From JBBRLG01 sp038231495 (GTDB lineage: Bacteria > Planctomycetota > Planctomycetia > Gemmatales > Gemmataceae), in NCBI GenBank assembly GCA_038231495.1, contig JBBRLG010000336.1, positions 1 through 8,378 on the forward strand: a stretch of DNA of 8,378 nucleotides. Reading direction: 5' to 3'. Shown piece by piece: positions 6,186-8,378 of this stretch; positions within the stretch are counted from its first letter, which is position 1, and every line of letters starts with the position of its first letter. The notes beneath the pieces are model-generated. The model was given only the letters and a program-made list of their open reading frames with translations, was not told the origin of the DNA and did no database searches. Made by a program: the position numbers and the translations under genes.

Positions 6186-6278
6186 GTCTTCACCGCACGA
6201 AACGCCAAACCCGTCGCGAGGCGGGGACGGAAAGCCATGGGCCTCTCCCCAAGGGAGGTCGCCAGGTTGCCGAAAGGA
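6186..6278 (+). promoter_or_regulatory. c-di-GMP-I (GEMM) riboswitch candidate
   Basis: The segment aligns by eye with the Vibrio Vc2 c-di-GMP-I aptamer. It has CCAAACC (6205-6211), a 6-bp stem (6210-6215 with 6220-6225) capped by a GCGA tetraloop, GGGACGGAAAGCC (6224-6236), GGGCCT (6239-6244), a CTCCC/GGGAG stem (6245-6249 with 6253-6257), and GCCAGGTTGCCG (6261-6272). The GC/GC pairing next to the AAA loop in Vc2 is replaced by CC (6205-6206) with GG (6229-6230), a compensatory change. Ligand-contacting positions appear kept: G20 as G6204, A47 as A6231 and C92 as C6270. G rather than A at position 20 favours c-di-GMP over cGAMP. The 3' end runs into the AAAGGA ribosome binding site (6273-6278). 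TCTT (6187-6190) could pair with AAGG, suggesting translational control. Confidence 0.83.
6273..6278 (+). promoter_or_regulatory. Ribosome binding site of the protease gene, adjoining the aptamer
   Basis: AAAGGA lies 6 nt upstream of the ATG at 6285-6287 and directly follows the last conserved aptamer base. An ATG at 6278-6280 overlaps it but is out of frame with the protease. This confirms 6285 as the start and makes occlusion of the site the simplest switching mechanism. Confidence 0.75.
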
Positions 6279-6284
6279 TGACTC

Positions 6285-7322
6285 ATGCACAAGAGGCTTA
6301 ACCGCGCGGCCCTTGCCGGGCTCGTCGCAATTTTGCTCGTCGGGGCCGGAACTGAGAACCACGCCCAAGGCCAATACTCGCGCAAGACGCCCATCACCGA
6401 AGCGGTCGAGAAGACCCGCAACAGCATCGTCACCATCAAGGTCGAACGCCAGGGCAACTGGGGCCGCAACGAGGTCGTCGGCACCGGCGTCATCGTCGAC
6501 GACCGCGGCTACGTCGTGACCAATTGCCACGTCGTCACCGGCTGCGACAAGGTCAGCGTCCAACTCGCCGACGACACCGAGATCGTCGCCAAAATTGTCG
6601 CCGAGGACGCCGCGCACGACCTGGCCATCCTGTTCGTCAAAACGACCCGGAAGCTGGTGGAATTGTCGCTCGGCCCGGCCAGCGATTTGAAAGTCGGCGA
6701 GACGGTCATCGCGGTCGGCCACCCGTTCGGCTACACGAACACGGTCTCGACCGGCATCGTTAGCGCCAAGGGCCGCGACATCCCGACGCCGACCGGCGGC
6801 CGGCTGCACAACTTGATTCAAACCAACGCCAGCATCAACCCCGGCAACTCCGGCGGGCCCATGCTGAACATCAACGGCGAACTGATCGGCATCAACGTCG
6901 CCCTCCGCGAAGGGGCGCAGGGCATCGCCTTCGCCCTGAACGCCGACACGGTGCAGCGGGTGTTGAGTAAGCACCTGAGTGCCGCCCGCATGGCCCGGGT
7001 GGCCCACGGCCTGGTCTGCTCGGAGAAGGTGGTCGCGGAGGAAGGCGACGACCGGCAGCAGGTGGTGATCGACCGGGTGGCCGAGAAAAGTCCCGCCGCC
7101 GCGGCCGGCCTCAAGGCGGGTGACGTGCTCGTAAAGATCGGCGACCGCAAGGTCACGAACCGCTTCGACGTGGAGCGGGCGCTCTGGAGCTACAAATCCG
7201 GCGACGAGTTGAAGGCAAGCGTGCTCCGCGACGGCAAGGCGACGACGTTCGCGCTGACGTTGGTGAAAGGCGAGCCGATCGCAACCGTCTCGACCGAGGA
7301 CGTTGACATCGTGAAGAAGTAA
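6285..7322 (+). CDS. Exported HtrA/DegP-like serine protease with one PDZ domain
   Basis: The 345-aa product is an S1C-family (HtrA) endopeptidase of the type that degrades or checks misfolded envelope proteins. A signal peptide or anchor spans about residues 1-28 (hydrophobic 8-20). The trypsin-like domain covers about 35-225, with catalytic His82 (TNCHVV), Asp112 (AHDLAIL) and Ser189 (GNSGGP). One PDZ domain lies at about 238-327 (AAAAGLKAGDVLVKIGD). Size and single PDZ resemble DegS more than the two-PDZ DegP. Two cysteines near the active site are unusual: Cys81, where HtrA proteins commonly have Asn, and Cys87. The start has an AAAGGA 6 nt upstream. The leader carries a candidate c-di-GMP-I riboswitch, and a strong terminator follows, so the gene is probably transcribed alone. 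The protease assignment is secure; its substrates are unknown. Confidence 0.95.
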   Translation: MHKRLNRAALAGLVAILLVGAGTENHAQGQYSRKTPITEAVEKTRNSIVTIKVERQGNWGRNEVVGTGVIVDDRGYVVTNCHVVTGCDKVSVQLADDTEIVAKIVAEDAAHDLAILFVKTTRKLVELSLGPASDLKVGETVIAVGHPFGYTNTVSTGIVSAKGRDIPTPTGGRLHNLIQTNASINPGNSGGPMLNINGELIGINVALREGAQGIAFALNADTVQRVLSKHLSAARMARVAHGLVCSEKVVAEEGDDRQQVVIDRVAEKSPAAAAGLKAGDVLVKIGDRKVTNRFDVERALWSYKSGDELKASVLRDGKATTFALTLVKGEPIATVSTEDVDIVKK

Positions 7323-7374
7323 AGCGCGGCGAAGCGCCCAAACGGGGTCGGAGAGTAGAGGAGGGGGCGAGGGG

Positions 7375-7425
7375 CGAGGCGGTCGGAGAGGGGAGCAATC
7401 CCCGATCCGGCCGCCTCGTTCTTTT
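7375..7425 (+). terminator. Strong intrinsic terminator after the protease gene
   Basis: Thirteen-bp outer arms (7375-7387 with 7406-7418, one G-T wobble) and a 5-bp inner stem GGGGA/TCCCC (7390-7394 with 7399-7403) are joined by facing GA/GA steps that can form tandem sheared G-A pairs. The loop is GCAA, a GNRA tetraloop. TTCTTTT follows at 7419-7425. This is a textbook Rho-independent terminator for plus-strand transcription, 52 bp past the protease stop codon. Confidence 0.88.
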
Positions 7426-7440
7426 GCCGCTTGCGGCTTT
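7422..7440 (+). repeat. 19-bp intergenic repeat with GCCGCTTGCGGC palindrome, copy 1
   Basis: TTTTGCCGCTTGCGGCTTT occurs here and, identically, at 7837-7855. The core (7426-7437) is a palindrome with 5-bp arms GCCGC/GCGGC around TT. The first T bases overlap the tail of the preceding terminator, and the repeat sits about 70 bp upstream of the ferredoxin start. Confidence 0.75.
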
Positions 7441-7465
7441 GCAATTCCCCTGCCCACGTTACAAT
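7439..7465 (+). promoter_or_regulatory. Candidate promoter of the ferredoxin-cytochrome unit
   Basis: A good -10 hexamer, TACAAT (7460-7465, 5 of 6 matches to the vegetative consensus), is preceded by TTGCAA (7439-7444, 4 of 6 matches). The spacing is 15 bp, shorter than ideal. It lies between the protease terminator and the ferredoxin start, where a new promoter is needed. Transcription would begin near 7472. Confidence 0.5.
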
Positions 7466-7509
7466 CACAGCGTCGGCGACACCGCAAATCCAGGCGAACG
7501 GGGAAGGAC

Positions 7510-7833
7510 ATGGCCGAGTTCCAGAAGGTCTGCCGTGCGAGCGAGGTGCCGGAAGGCGAAGGCAAGACGGTCGAAGTGAAGGGCCGCTTAATCGCGGTGT
7601 TCTGCACCGGCGGCCAGTTCCACGCGCTCGACGACGTGTGTCCGCACATGGGCGCGTCGCTGAGCGGTGGCTACGTGGAGGACGGCATCGTGACGTGTCC
7701 GTGGCACGCCTGGCGGTTCCGGCTGTCCGACGGCGCGTGGGCGGACAACCCGCGCATCAAGATCGGCTGCTACCCGGTCAAGGTGGAGGGCGACGAGGTG
7801 CAGGTGCAAGTTGAGGACAAGCCGGCGAGGTGA
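7510..7833 (+). CDS. Rieske-type [2Fe-2S] ferredoxin
   Basis: The 107-aa protein is a stand-alone Rieske domain, of normal length for Rieske ferredoxins and NirD-like small subunits. The cluster ligands are visible: C44-P-H46 and, 16 residues later, C63-P-W-H66, so two Cys and two His bind the [2Fe-2S] cluster. No signal peptide or membrane helix is present, so it should be cytoplasmic. Such proteins pass electrons to oxygenases or nitrite-reductase-like partners. No oxygenase or reductase subunit is adjacent, so the partner is unknown. A GGGGAAGGA run just upstream supports the ATG. The next gene, an exported cytochrome c'-like protein, starts 40 bp downstream and is probably co-transcribed, although the two would lie in different compartments. 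Confidence 0.93.
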   Translation: MAEFQKVCRASEVPEGEGKTVEVKGRLIAVFCTGGQFHALDDVCPHMGASLSGGYVEDGIVTCPWHAWRFRLSDGAWADNPRIKIGCYPVKVEGDEVQVQVEDKPAR

Positions 7834-7836
7834 CGG

Positions 7837-7855
7837 TTTTGCCGCTTGCGGCTTT
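7837..7855 (+). repeat. 19-bp intergenic repeat with GCCGCTTGCGGC palindrome, copy 2
   Basis: This copy is identical to the 19-bp repeat at 7422-7440, with the palindromic core at 7841-7852. It fills most of the 40-bp gap between the ferredoxin stop and the cytochrome start, and ends 3 bp before the GAGGAG ribosome binding site. A short hairpin here could affect translation or stability of the downstream part of the message. Confidence 0.75.
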
Positions 7856-7858
7856 TGC

Positions 7859-7864
7859 GAGGAG
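7859..7864 (+). promoter_or_regulatory. Ribosome binding site choosing between two ATGs
   Basis: GAGGAG lies upstream of two ATG codons, at 7869-7871 and 7874-7876. Only the second is in frame with the cytochrome, and its 9-nt spacing is acceptable. The frame is open back to 7811, but those extra codons overlap the ferredoxin gene and would bury the signal peptide. Confidence 0.7.
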
Positions 7865-7873
7865 AACCATGCC

Positions 7874-8353
7874 ATGTCCATACCCCCTTTACGAATCGTC
7901 TTTCTAGCAATTTTAGCAGTCGGCACGGCCTTGCCGGTCGGCGCGCAGGAGCGCAAGCCCGCCGCTGCGGCGCGGCTGGTGTCGGTCGCGGAAACGAAGC
8001 TCATCATGGAAGGCATGACGCTGCCGAATTACACGGGCATGGCCCGCCGCCTGGAAAAGAAGCCGGCCGACGTGGAAACCTGGGCGGTAGTGCGCGGCCA
8101 AGGGCTGCTGGTGGCGGAAAGCGGCAACCTGCTGATGCTGCGGCCGCCGAAAAACCAGGGCCAGGACGCCTGGATGCGGCACGCGACCGACCTGCGCGAA
8201 GCGGGCACCGAACTGGCCCGCCAGGCCGCCAACCGCGACTACGACAAGACGCGCGCCGCGCTGGGCGACTTGACGAACATGTGCAACCGTTGCCACCAGA
8301 CGTTCCAGGTGCCGACGCGCATCGGTCCGGCGGCGGATCGAATAGACCCCTGA
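7874..8353 (+). CDS. Exported cytochrome c'-like monohaem protein
   Basis: From the ATG at 7874 the product is 159 aa. Residues 1-24 form a signal peptide (hydrophobic 7-20, likely cleavage after PVGA). The mature part is mostly helical. A single haem-attachment motif, C137-N-R-C140-H141, lies close to the C-terminus. A C-terminal CxxCH in a ~135-residue helical protein is the hallmark of class II cytochromes (cytochrome c' / c-556), four-helix bundles that carry electrons or bind gases such as NO. His141 would be the proximal iron ligand; the distal side cannot be judged from sequence alone. It would act outside the cytoplasmic membrane. It follows the Rieske ferredoxin gene by 40 bp, and both are redox proteins. 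The family assignment rests on motif position and length, not on a search. Confidence 0.85.
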   Translation: MSIPPLRIVFLAILAVGTALPVGAQERKPAAAARLVSVAETKLIMEGMTLPNYTGMARRLEKKPADVETWAVVRGQGLLVAESGNLLMLRPPKNQGQDAWMRHATDLREAGTELARQAANRDYDKTRAALGDLTNMCNRCHQTFQVPTRIGPAADRIDP

Positions 8354-8378
8354 TGGCGAGCGTCGAGGCGGAAGCCCG
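8353..8378 (+). CDS. Possible start of a further gene, cut by the window edge
   Basis: The cytochrome stop codon overlaps an ATG as TGATG (8351-8355), a common arrangement for translationally coupled genes. The frame reads MASVEAEA before the window ends. No clear ribosome binding site precedes it, so coupling would be needed. Eight codons are too few to name a product or to be sure it is a gene. Confidence 0.3.

Noticed and set aside
5817..7649. 610-aa minus-strand open frame across the protease gene
   Set aside because: It runs antisense to a protease with an intact catalytic triad and signal peptide. Its Asp/Val/Ala-rich sequence is the usual shadow of GC-rich codons and shows no domain.
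7869..7871. First ATG after GAGGAG as the cytochrome start
   Set aside because: It is out of frame with the haem motif and signal peptide. The ATG five bases later is in frame.

Overview
The window looks like planctomycete DNA, most probably from a Gemmata-like relative. This is inferred from several traits together: high GC content; long hairpin-rich intergenic regions; large proteins that join an N-terminal zinc ribbon, one membrane helix and a repeat or coiled-coil tail; and a compact HtrA-type protease. No rRNA, tRNA or CRISPR array is visible, and the species cannot be fixed from this sequence.

Layout. Positions 1-362 hold no gene I can support, but several repeats and two strong inverted repeats. 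Two minus-strand genes follow: a 388-aa protein with three zinc ribbons, a membrane helix and a coiled coil (363-1529), and upstream of it a ~1193-aa protein with a zinc ribbon, two Ig-like segments, a membrane helix and HEAT-like repeats (1836-5417). Each of these genes has a ~135-bp copy of the same foldback element just upstream of its ribosome binding site (1563-1697 and 5439-5572). The element has 12-bp terminal inverted repeats starting GTAA. One copy is flanked by a perfect 8-bp target duplication, which resembles a non-autonomous IS66-type element.

A ~600-bp gene-free region (about 5581-6185) separates the minus-strand genes from the plus-strand genes. It ends in a sequence that matches the c-di-GMP-I (GEMM) riboswitch aptamer, including a compensatory base-pair change. 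The aptamer runs directly into the ribosome binding site of an exported HtrA-like serine protease (6285-7322), which is followed by a strong intrinsic terminator (7375-7425).

A likely new transcription unit then encodes a Rieske-type [2Fe-2S] ferredoxin (7510-7833) and an exported cytochrome c'-like protein with a C-terminal CxxCH haem motif (7874-8353). A further reading frame may start in the overlapping TGATG at the window edge. The most notable points are the putative second-messenger control of an envelope protease, the mobile foldback elements in the leaders of two genes of similar architecture, and a 12-bp palindrome that recurs upstream of all three plus-strand genes.
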